Source: Clarireedia homoeocarpa
Taxonomy: Eukaryota > Ascomycota > Leotiomycetes > Helotiales > Rutstroemiaceae
NCBI GenBank assembly: GCA_001465935.1
Contig: LNKV01000019.1
Span: 186,001-250,000 of the forward strand
DNA length: 64,000 nt
Direction: 5' to 3'
Notes under the pieces: generated by a model
Seen by the model: only the letters and a program-made list of their open reading frames with translations
The model's database searches: none
Told to the model about the DNA's origin: nothing
Shown: positions 45,598-55,371 of the stretch, one piece after another
How positions within the stretch are numbered: the first letter of the stretch is position 1
Layout: every line of letters starts with the position of its first letter
Translations under genes and position numbers: made by a program

Positions 45598-47428
45598 TTA
45601 AAGAAGAGCCCTGATGGCATGAACAGCCGCTTCTGCAGCTCCCTCAGCGGCGGTTCCTTCGCCGCTGCCTTCGTCTGCCTTGTGTGGGGGGTTCGCTAAA
45701 ACATCAAAGTCAGTCTTTTCTACAGAAATACTGTGACACTGTTGCCGTAGAATAGTGTAAATGGTAAAGGAATATGTACTTACGATAGTAGTAAGCAGCG
45801 ACTGCAATGATGATGTAAACAATCACACACAGAGCACCCTCCAAGTAGTTACTCTTCTGATCTCTCAAGAAGTTTCCGACCACCAAAATAGCCAAGATCA
45901 ATACCACGATATCGAATAGTTCAAAGTTGAGGTCCAATTTCTTACCAAGCCCCCAAGCAATGAGTACAACCAATGGTCCATTAAATAGAGCCGTTTGGAT
46001 GGTGGCCCCAAGAACATGAGATAAGGCGAAGTTCATTTGGTTGTCCCAAGCCTCATCGATTGCAGAAAGATGTTCGGCGGCCTTTTCAACTAGTGGAACT
46101 AGAATAAGACCCATAAATGCATCAGAGATATGACGACCTATAACAATATCTTCAATTTGTTCGACCAGACTGATAGCGATGATCGTAACTAAAGTAATAG
46201 AAACTGCAAGTGCAATTATGCATTCGGTGAGTGTGAGCTTGTCTTTGGCCAAATCCTCATGACGATCTTCATCTTTTGCCTCGTCTGCTTCCAAGATTGA
46301 ATCGTAGATACTGTGGTGCGTTTTCATTTGGAAGTAGACATATGTTGCATATGCAATAATAAGCAGGACAGCGGTGATTCGAGAAATTTTGAGAACTGAA
46401 GCATTGATGCTGTCAATAGTAACGTCATCGCCAATTTCCTCTCCAGTCACGATCGATAATGCGATATTAAATCTCCATGCATTAGAGAAAGCTGCAGGTA
46501 TAATCAGACCAAGACCACTAAATTCCAATTAGTAGGTGCAGTTATAGCAAGGTAAGGTAATCGTACGCCGTCAACAGAAGCCCGCTTCCAACTTCACTGA
46601 CAGCTTCGGAAAACTCCTGTTCTGAAAACTCCATGTTAGTAAAGGTTCAAGTGTATCGTATGTATGTACGGAAGACCATTCGTACCATCTCGTTTGAGTC
46701 CCCCCATGAAAAAGCACATTCCCAGACATAGAAGTAGAGTAGCTAAGATAGACCCTAGGATGGCTGCTTTAACGACAGGAAATTGACCTCTGGCGAACAA
46801 ATATTAGTAGGTTTCAATATCTTATGTTAACTTCATGATCTAACCTTGTCATCAACACAATAAATAGCACCATCTCAACAACACTACCCAGCGTTGTTTC
46901 TAGCAAGACACCAAACACCTTGGGCAGTTTTCTAGCCAGCTCTTGTCCAGCGAAACCGATCAGATTGGCGCAAGGAACCATAGCAATATAATTCAGTATG
47001 AAAATGACGAGATAAAGATCTGGTCTGGCGTATCGAACAGCAATGGCCGCGGGCACAACAGGCCACAAAATATTGACAATCCTCGACGCATCACTAGTAG
47101 AGTTCCAGCATATCCTGAAGAAATGAAATGGGTGGATGCCCTTTCTGCCACTCTCCCCATCCGGTTGTATGCCCTTTGTGACTTTGTATCCCTTGTGATT
47201 GACTCTATGATGCGTAGGTAGAATGCCGTGCATGGACAAATTGTGATGTGCTGTGGAAGAGGCTCCAGTGGTCGGAGCTTCCACCGACACTTTTGCGACG
47301 TGCGGACGTTGTGAAGAGCTAGATCTCATTTCGATTTCCTCCCTGCCCCCTGGACTGCGGTCGTGTCGACGTCTCCTCTCTCCGCGTCGCCTTTCTCTAT
47401 GTCTGCGAGAAGGAGAGGGGTCAGACAT
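45598..47428 (-). CDS. VCX/CAX-type cation/proton exchanger with altered alpha-repeat motifs
   Basis: Five exons (46845-47428, 46686-46789, 46567-46621, 45784-46517, 45598-45695) join to 524 aa. A basic, disordered N-terminus (~1-100, with RRHRERRRGERRRR) precedes ~11 membrane spans in two homologous halves separated by an acidic loop (EADEAKDEDRHEDL). The alpha-repeats are recognisable but changed: GSVVEMVLF (~181) replaces the usual GN-x-x-E of c-1, and VPLVEKAAEH (~388-397) replaces VGNAAEH of c-2. VKAAILGSILATLLLCLGMCFF and EVGSGLLLTA are typical for the superfamily. Vacuolar membrane transport of Ca2+, Mn2+ or Na+/K+ against H+ is expected; the specificity cannot be assumed given the motif changes. 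Confidence 0.87.
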
Positions 47429-48578
47429 GGTGGGCCAGGTACGGAAAAAAGTAATCGTAGTCTGGTTTTGAGATCAATGTCGTTCTTTCCTCTCTTGTTC
47501 ACCGCGCGAACTCTCTAGTTATCGATAATCGAAAAGGTCGAAGCTCGCGATTCGTACCTGCACTTTTAGCCGTTGCCAAACAATTCTGTGTATAAATTAC
47601 AACTCAAAAGCGAAAGTGATGATGAAGTGAATTGACTTGAAGTAATTGTGCAGAAGGGTAGTAAGCCAAGGAAAGAAGAAAAGATGAAATAAATTCGAGA
47701 TCCCGTCCCTCAACCACTGACACTGACACTGACACAGCTGCCAAGGCTCCAGCCAACGTCTTGGCTACAGCGAACAAAAACTCCAGACTTCCCTGATTCT
47801 CGGCTTGCCGAGCACCCTTATTAATATAGGCGCATTGCGGCCGGGGCATGAATTCCTTTCGCTCGATGAGAGCCATTGCTCATTCCTCGAGGCCATTCCG
47901 CTTTGTGTGGTAAGACTCACCAGAGTGATCACAAATGTGCGATTGGGTGGGTACGCGCGTGTTTGGAGCATCTAGAACGCAACGACATTTCAATGGGGAT
48001 TTAACCGCCAAGATGACTTCAGCTGTTCAAGGAACTGCCTACATTTGCATGCAACATGCAACATGCAAACACGCACACACGCACACACGCAAACACGAAT
48101 TCCGCAAGGGACTGGCCCAATAACTCTTCAAGTAAAACAAAGTTTGCGACGGGAGGGGGAGACGTTGGATATTTATCTCTCGCTTGAATATGTCTAAGAC
48201 GTCGTTCGTTACCTTTTCGGGCCTTTTTACTAATGGTACGGGGCGTTGCTTACAGCTCAAGCATGCTCCAAGAGTGCGTGTCCACATAGTTTGAAGTCAG
48301 GCTTCTCGTCATCGAATAGTGCAGGATTGAGCACTTAGCAAAGCAGTTAAGACGAGTAAAAGAAATAGAAATGTAGGCTCAACGATCAAAATTAAATGAA
48401 ACCAGACAGGTATCTATACCCCTTAATAGCATGTACTGCATAATTCTCCTCATGGTATCAAAGCCTCCAAGAACGCCATCTCCACTCCCACTCCCATAAG
48501 AATCGCACATCGTCGAACCGACATGCACGGCATTCCGTTCATATTACCACATCACCCTCATTCCCCGACTCAATCGAC
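47429..48578. other. Intergenic stretch with microsatellites
   Basis: Holds (CACTGA)3-4 at about 47716-47738 and a CA-rich ACACGC/ACATGCA run at 48043-48096. No convincing gene. Confidence 0.55.
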
Positions 48579-48918
48579 TTAAATGGTGGTAGTGGTCGTC
48601 GTTCGTGCTGGGTCGTGCTTGGCGATAACATACCAGGCGTCTGTTATAGCTGTTAGCAAGCGTTCGATACCTAACATGCTCAGACGGGACCCTTACGAAT
48701 AACACCTGGAATCCATCCCAGAATTGATAGACAGATATTAATGAGGAAGTCCGCTCCACAACCAGTCTTAAGGAAGACGGCAAGAGGAGGAAGGAAGATT
48801 GCGACGAGGTATGCGAAGACGTCGGCCTGCGAGACTGTTAGTTGCGCTACTTGTTGTGGCCTTCCGCTATTCCGCTATTCCGCTAGGAGGAACTGACTGA
48901 GGATGATGCTGCTGCCAT
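48579..48918 (-). CDS. PMP3: PMP3/SNA-family plasma membrane proteolipid
   Basis: Three exons (48898-48918, 48697-48826, 48579-48640) join to 70 aa. Residues ~8-58 give the two-span UPF0057/PMP3 fold: DVFAYLVAIFLPPLAVFL, GCGADFLINICLSILGW, IPGVIHAWYVI. The cysteine motif GCGADFLIN is diagnostic. The tail RTTTTTTI is a short variable addition. These proteolipids affect plasma membrane potential and salt tolerance in yeast and plants. The first exon is only 21 nt with a GTCAGT donor, and no annotated frame covers it, so the gene is easily missed. Divergent from the cysteine-motif gene, with 526 bp between starts. Confidence 0.9.
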
Positions 48919-49444
48919 TGTGAAAGTTGGGTTGTGTTTGGCAACTTATTGCAATTGAAGGTTTGTGATTATACAATTGCTGATTGAAGTGGCTGTGGGT
49001 TGATAATGGTTGCTTTGGCTTGTCGAAAATACCATAATCAACAGCGGCGCGACCAACGAATATATACTTCTAGAGCCTCAAGCAAAAAGATTCCATTTCT
49101 TGGCACGGAACGAAAGTGACGTAGTCCGAGCACCGTACCTAGAATCGGCTGTGGCTCATGTGCGACACAGCATCGCCGCTTTGGCCAAACAATCCCCGTT
49201 TATCCGTGTTGAATGCGGCGTATACGGGCAAACTGAGCCCTATGGTAAAGTAGCGTGACAATTGGTGCAGCTACTGCCACAATGATGGGGAAAGTACGGA
49301 TGGAATACGGCATATATTTGCCGATTTGACCACAACCCCAGCTTCTTTCCATGCTCACATGCTCACATGCTCATAATTATCGTCTGAACGTCGGATAAAA
49401 AATCAAAGACAACCTGCTGAAGCGTTTTCCAAGGTTCAATCAGC
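48919..49444. other. Divergent promoter region with a (CATGCTCA)3 repeat
   Basis: Between the PMP3 start and the cysteine-motif protein. Three perfect 8-bp copies sit at 49350-49373, about 70 bp before the second start codon. Confidence 0.6.
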
Positions 49445-49963
49445 ATGACAGAAGATTCCCTGACAAGTTCCAACGAATTGGATTCGCAAAGGCACGAACA
49501 TCCATCCAGACCAGACCACCGAGACGAAGACCACACCCCAACTACCACAACCTCCCAATCTGAATCTCAGTCCGAATCCCAATCTGAATCTCAGTCCCAA
49601 CCACAACCACAACCACATCCCCAAGTATCATACTCACAATCACCCCACGCCAAATCCTGCGACCTCTGTCACACCCCCCGCGACGTTCTAGTCCGCTGTC
49701 AAATCGACGAAAGCAAGAAATGGCATTTCGTGTGCACGGGGAGGTGTTGGGGGAGGGTCAGTGGCGGGAAAGTGGATGGTGATGAGTCGCATCCGTTATA
49801 TAGATACGGAGGGATGTGGAAAAATAAACATGAAGGGGTAAGTGCGAAAATTAAGGGGAAGGCGAAGGTAAGAAATAAGAGGAGAAAGGGGGAGGGAGAG
49901 GGGGATGGAAGAGGGAAGAGGAGTGGGGAATTGGTTGGTGAGGAGAGAGGAGGGAGTGATTGA
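49445..49963 (+). CDS. Conserved small cysteine-motif protein (putative zinc binder)
   Basis: Single exon, 172 aa. Residues 36-60 are a low-complexity SQSE/QP tract. A compact core follows: CDLCHTPRDVLVRCQ, KKWHFVCTGRCWGRVSGG, DGDESHPLYRYGGMWKNKH. Cys72, Cys75, Cys97 and Cys101 (CxxC...CxxxC), with Cys85 and His94 nearby, look like one zinc site. The basic Gly/Arg/Lys tail (~130-172) may bind nucleic acid. The core resembles conserved fungal and plant proteins of unknown function. No TM or signal. Confidence 0.7.
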   Translation: MTEDSLTSSNELDSQRHEHPSRPDHRDEDHTPTTTTSQSESQSESQSESQSQPQPQPHPQVSYSQSPHAKSCDLCHTPRDVLVRCQIDESKKWHFVCTGRCWGRVSGGKVDGDESHPLYRYGGMWKNKHEGVSAKIKGKAKVRNKRRKGEGEGDGRGKRSGELVGEERGGSD

Positions 49964-50144
49964 CTTCTGAAAAGAGGGAGTTTGGTAATATATATGAAGG
50001 GTTATGGTTATTTGATGGCATCACGCTCGATTATCCACGTGAAAACCTACGATATATGTCGATCCTTATATACGCAAACGACCAACCCAGTCCGTCGACG
50101 TGAGAATCACGGGCCCTTCTCAAATGAGTCTAGCATATAGACCA

Positions 50145-50525
50145 TCACCATTTATACTCCTCCGGCAGATCGCAAATCCACTCCCCACTCATCACTTTTC
50201 CCTCCTCAGATGCAGCAGCTTCGAAAACCTCCAGATCCGGAGTCCTCCCACTGGAAGACGACGTTTCCATAGCCTCCGCGAACGTACGTCCAGCTCTCAG
50301 CTCCTCTTTCGGAATATGCTCATCTTGTGTATGCGGCGTTAGCTCTCCATCCTGGAAACTCTCCCGCTCCACTGTAGCTGCGGTTGCTCGCGTCTAGGTT
50401 CCTGATTCATTGGGTTTTGAGAATGGTGCGGGCTCAGACCCCGGCTTATGATCCGCCAGAGCGGAAAGTCGATGTGGACATTTGGAGCACAATCTATGAA
50501 ACCCTTGTCCATCCTGTGGAGGCAT
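50145..50525 (-). pseudogene. Possible gene interrupted by one in-frame TAG
   Basis: From the ATG at 50525 the frame reads 43 codons (MPPQDGQGFHRLCSKCPHRL and on), meets TAG at 50394-50396, then continues smoothly in the same frame for 83 codons (ESFQDGELTPHTQDEHIPKE to GEWICDLPEEYKW). Composition is consistent on both sides, and a CxxC lies near the start. No GT-AG intron that removes the stop and keeps frame was found. Options are a recent nonsense mutation, a sequencing error, or two unrelated short frames. I do not recognise the family. Confidence 0.4.
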
Positions 50526-51128
50526 GGTGGATGATGAACTTCTGGTTGTGACGCCCATTGTTCTGGTGTTACTCGGAAAGCGATTATTGTTCTTTTTTTT
50601 TTTGTATATTATGCTACCATGCCAGAACGTGAGCTGGGATCTATTTTTGCTGGAGAATTATCGCTCCTGGCTTGGCTTGATTAAAGTGCGAATCAGTTTC
50701 GATCATTCACGACCCATGCGGCTGTGGTATATGGAGTGTGTGATTCATTAGCCGTTCCCTTGATCCTTCTAGACAACTTCAGCATAATCATTCACTTCCC
50801 GAGGATATAAAGCCATCACGCTCACAAATTTGGTCAAGGGAACTGAACAATAAAGCCATACCTCTTCCATTTAGCAAGATAACAACGCCTACACTTTTAG
50901 AAGAAAAAAGAAATGCTACCAGCGCCCTCGAATCCCCATGGTAACTTATAATGCGCATCTAATTCTCGATTTTATAAGAATGTAACCCTGGCAAAAATTG
51001 CCAGTGTTAAAACAGATATGCAACATCTTGTGCCCCGCGAGTTCCTTGTCGTCATCATCCCCTCACATACACTGTTCTCGATATTTCCTCCGAAGTTAGA
51101 ATCAACCATCACCACGACCGCCATCACC
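50526..51128. other. Intergenic region
   Basis: 603 bp between the interrupted frame and the SET gene 3' end. A T-tract lies at about 50592-50602. No gene. Confidence 0.5.
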
Positions 51129-52270
51129 TCAAAAATTATACAAAACTCCTTCATCCCAAGGCTTATCCTCAGGAGCATCCTGAAGATTTCCCGCCTCCCT
51201 CAGCGCCTCCTCAGTCTTCCATTCCCTCATAGCTTGGTCAACAGGCGGACAACCTGGACAGTCGCAAAAGAATCCATAGTTCCGGTATAAGTCATTCGGA
51301 ACGCTGCAGTATGAAATTGTCAACTCCTGGCCTTTGACCACATCCTGGATGGTAGTGAATACCATCTCTCTAGTCTCTTTATTGAGTTCGTAGGTGCAGT
51401 TTCGAAAGCCAAGACACGCGTGGTTGAACCGGGAGGATTTAGGGAAGATGCCAGAGGTTGCCCCGGTCATGTAGAAACTAGGAGGAATGTTGGTCAGTAT
51501 GAGTATGCGAGAGCGGCCTAAAGGGCGAGAAGTGTTGATTTTAGGGGTCCGTATACCGGTTGGTTTGATAGATTGCAACAACCTTGTGGTTGGTGAGACC
51601 ACGGTAATAGTATAAACTCAGGTATTCTTCCCTTTGTTCGGGCGTCAATTGTTCGAAAGCGTAATGAACACCGACCATGGAACATTCGAAGAGAGGCTTT
51701 TCGGAATGAATGATTGTTCTCACAGGAATGTCTTTGACTGCAAAACAACCGAAGCCACCCTTGGGTGACTTGCGGACTTCGAAGAATTCAGATTCGAATT
51801 GGAGAGGCTTTCTTTGGAGAGGAGATGGCAAAGCGGCTGTGGTATTGATATTTGGGGTTGGATGCGCTGGCGAGGACGAATGATGTTCTTCTTTTTCGGG
51901 AGAAGGAGGTTGTGGTTTATAAGAAACAGGGGATTTCAAATGAGGCTTGGGAGCGGTTGCATGAAATGGAACTAATTGACGCTGAATCGGTAGTGACACC
52001 TTTGGAGATGGTGGGAATCTTGATTTTGGTGGATGCGTCGGTGGTGTTGGAAATCTCGTCTTCTTCGCCTCGCTGCCGTCAAAACCTTCTTGCTTCGTCT
52101 GACGCACCGTTCTATACCGCTGTAGGAGATAGAATGAATGTAAGTTTCATGAAAAATTATAGATATGATGCTCATACCTTGCCCTTTCTCCATTTCATGG
52201 TTATTGTCAACCATTCGTCGAAGTTGCTGGCATCGGCCAGCATCGCTTTCTGGGTTAAAGTAGGGTGCAT
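51129..52270 (-). CDS. SET-domain protein (SMYD/Set5-like lysine methyltransferase candidate)
   Basis: Exons 52178-52270, 51557-52119 and 51129-51477 join to 334 aa. After a Pro/Ser-rich lead (~40-135), the SET domain begins FFEVRKSPKGGFGCFAVKDIPVRTIIHSEKPLF (S-adenosylmethionine-site GGFGCFA). It continues through a SET-I-like helical insert (EQLTPEQREEYLSLYY). SSRFNHACLGFRNCTY is the N-H-A/S-C pseudoknot motif, GQELTISYC carries the catalytic Tyr region, and FFCDCPGC the post-SET zinc cysteines. No MYND finger is visible. Substrate (histone or other) is unknown. The first exon (31 aa) is joined across a 58-nt intron. Confidence 0.85.
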
Positions 52271-53607
52271 TCTGGGAAGATAATGATTAGAGAAGAGCTT
52301 AGATTTCCTATTTTTAAGATATGATGTCAGTTAGTTGCTTCCTTGATCAGACTCGAAGTGTCATGAAGATAGTTATTTAGTGACAAGAAGCACTTGGCAA
52401 TACTGTATCAGCCAAAAATGGTGAATGGACTGGACAGAGCTTCCAGGACAGTGAATCGGTGGGAGTAATGGAATATCGACGCAAAAAGTGGCGAGAATGA
52501 CAACAAATACTGCTCGAAGATCATCATCATCCTCAGGATAACAAATTTGAATTGTTACAAGCTACCTTGATGTTTGTGATGTGTCAAATTTTGTCCAGGT
52601 CACTATCGTGGTTAAGAAACTTGCAAACATATTGCCCTTTGACATCAACGTAAGCAAGGGGAACGTACTGAGAGCAGTGAGCCTTGTGTGCTGGTATGTG
52701 GAACATGTAATTTACCAAGAGATTGCCCCTTTCTTCCCATCGGTATTAGACGTCCAAAATTCTCTTAAATCAGAGCAAGTGCGAGGGTGATGTTCGGTGC
52801 TCGCAACTACAACCGAAACGATGCGAGTACTTGTTGATAGCAAATGAGCGCGGTCGAACGACAGCGCAGATGGCTAATGACAGCAGAAACGATGGAATTA
52901 GAGCTGTTAAGCGCGAGGGAAAAGCAGATATACTTCACATTTAATATAAGCAGGTCAATGGCTCAATTGCTCCTCTTCTTTCATGCCGCCTACACCTGTT
53001 AAATCGTGGAGCGTGTGCGTCGATTAACCATGAATTCCGAAGTGCGTGCTCTCTAGGAAGTCGAGAATAAATATTCGATGCAACATCGCGAAAAGAATGT
53101 TCCTCAAATGAGTGAATCTGCTACACAGAGACGTAGAGCGGAAAATTGGCCGTGCCTGATTGGGAAGTTATATTTGGGCATAGGCAGTGAATAGATGATA
53201 ATTCATATAAAAAGCAAGAGACTCATATAAAAAGCAAGAGACTCATATAAAAAGCAAGAGACTCATATAAAAAGCAAGAGACTCATATAAAAATCAAGAG
53301 ACTCATATAAAAATCAAGAGACTCATATACTTGTAACTTGTCAATTGGCATCTATCTCGCTATTTCAAAGAAAAACACCCCTTTGCATGTTCCTGGCTAG
53401 GTACAGCATTCAAATAGGCTGAACCACCAACGCTCCGAATTCAGATCAAAAGACAAGTCGTCGATGGCAACGAAGCAACTGCGCGTTACTCTCCAGAACC
53501 AACCATTAGATATAAAAGACTATGTCTCATAGGGGAATATGTCTGTGGTATTTCGGAATGATCGACATGGAGCAGTTTGATGCCGTTATAGAAGTGCGAC
53601 ATCCTAT
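52271..53607. other. Intergenic stretch containing a 20-bp tandem repeat
   Basis: SET gene promoter and GST 3' flank. Nothing gene-like; the minisatellite at 53201-53329 is listed separately. Confidence 0.55.
53201..53329 (+). repeat. 20-bp minisatellite, about 6.5 copies
   Basis: Unit actcatataaaaagcaagag, head to tail without spacers, starting at 53201, 53221, 53241, 53261, 53281 and 53301, with a partial last copy. The first copy starts att, and the last two full copies carry g to t at one position, so variants are ordered along the array. Confidence 0.95.
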
Positions 53608-54776
53608 CTACTTGGCCTGCCATTTCTCTCCAATCCCGCTCTTTACAGCAGATCGCTATATCTGTTAGTGGACATTTTATACTTGAATTTTCCGTTACTT
53701 ACTTGACCGATTCTATCAATCCATTTCAACAGATGAGGGAACTGATCCATCTCCTCCTTTGTGACCGCTCCAGAGAAATCCCAGATGCTGACCCATGCTG
53801 AAACTCAATGTCAGTGCTTTGACGTCGGATGGCTCTCGGATCAGAATTGCTCACGCCAAGTGCCGATGTCTGCTACAGAGTACTTCCCCTTCCCACTGCC
53901 AGCAAGATATTCTCGCGGCTCCCCGGTATACTTGCCGGAAAGGCGGATTTCCAACACTCCAAGAACACGTAGGAACTCGTTTTTGAAACGATTGATTGCA
54001 ACTATTACTCAGTTAGTATTATATTTCCAATCAGTTGAACAAACTCCTTACGTTCACTTTTCTCGGCCGAAAATTTGTAAAAGAAGTTCACTTGGCCTTG
54101 GTACTATAAGTTTATTTGGTTAGTTCCTGAGCCCTGCTTCGCCTTATATGTCCTGCGGATCCGCCATGACAACTTACTGGAGCTCCCTGCATAGTAGTTA
54201 GCATGAAGTCACGGGGTTTGCAATGCAGGAGACATACACTGCCATGCCAGAAAAACAACCATTGAAGACATTCACTTCTCTCCAATTCGTCTTTGAATCC
54301 AAACACATCCTTACTATCGTATTCCTTGAGAAGGTAGAGCAACTCGGCGCTGGTCTCCATGACAGGGAATGGAGGGGTCTTTGTGTTATCGATCAAGATG
54401 GGAATTCGACCTTGAAATTATAAGCCACTTGCAGAATATGGTTCAGACGAGCCTACCATTAGGGTTCAACTTCAAAAACCAATCCTTCTTCTGCTCGTTG
54501 GTCATGATATTGATCAAAGTGTAAGTGTCTATTATAAAGTATAAGTAAGTCTCTCGATCCATGCTTGGTTGATACTTACATTCAATACCATAGACTTCTT
54601 TAAGCTCCTCGAGCATGATCTGGAGTTTCCTGCCATTGGGAGTTGACATAGTCACAAGATGAAGCCCCTACGCTCCTGTCAGTCATTGTCTTGCTGGAGG
54701 TGGGTAGCTGGCTTGTACACACCTTTGCATTCTTGACCTCATCGGGAGTACCTTCAAGGTAGAAACTGGAAGACAT
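53608..54776 (-). CDS. Ure2-like glutathione S-transferase
   Basis: Nine exons join to 245 aa: 54723-54776, 54580-54667, 54457-54528, 54238-54410, 54178-54186, 54052-54103, 53855-54001, 53703-53797 and 53608-53655. The thioredoxin-like N-domain has TMSTPNGRKLQIMLEEL (glutathione-site region), LKLNPNGRIPILID with the cis-Pro, and METSAELLYLL (Glu-Ser gamma-glutamyl contact). The helical C-domain has QWLFFWHGSGAPYQGQVNFF, RLSGKYTGEPREYLAGSGKGKYSVADIGTWPWV (N-capping box). It should conjugate or reduce electrophiles with glutathione in the cytosol. Exon 5 is just 9 nt (Gly-Ala-Pro); skipping it would keep frame. Nine exons in 738 nt is very intron-dense. Confidence 0.88.
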
Positions 54777-55371
54777 TGTTAGGTTCGTTGTTGGGTTCTT
54801 CGACTAGACTGGGTTGAGATATGGGAGAGGCAAACAACGGAGTAGGGTAATGGGGATAATAAGTAGGTGATAATGAGTAGGTGAAAGCAGCTGGAGAGAA
54901 GGAGGTAGGTGGGGTAACTCAAGTGTCACAAGGAGGGGTAACGTCATGACAAATCCAAATGTTGGAGCTTGATTGATAATCTTTAGGGGGTACTTGGGGT
55001 GCGCCCCACGAAAATGGGCTCATTGAAGGGAGAGAATCTTACCGTATGCTACTGGTGCTGTACGGAGTTCCTCGATTAGTCAGCGTATTGCGGAGTAAGC
55101 TTGGTCTGCAGCTACTCCTCGCGAGTGCACGAAATGGCAGTAGTAACATCATGGGACGGCGGCATGGACAGTGGCATGGAATAATAGCACAACGGAACGA
55201 ATGCTCGTCATATAGGTGACAATTTCAAGTAAAACGTCTGTTGAAGAGTCCGATTTGTAATGCGCAACATTTGTGAGAAAGTACGGCGTCGGATATTGGC
55301 TAACTCCTGCCAATCGGAACATCGCCTGCGAGCTGTTGCGATGACATGCAAGGGACTTTGCGCATAATTCG
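54777..55371. promoter_or_regulatory. Divergent promoter region of the GST and HET genes
   Basis: 595 bp. Near the GST start there are repeated GTAGGTGATAATGAGTAGGTG-like elements (about 54860-54885). No individual site is assigned. Confidence 0.4.

Noticed and set aside
53201..53329. CRISPR-like array
   Set aside because: The units are head-to-tail with no unique spacers, and the genome is eukaryotic.
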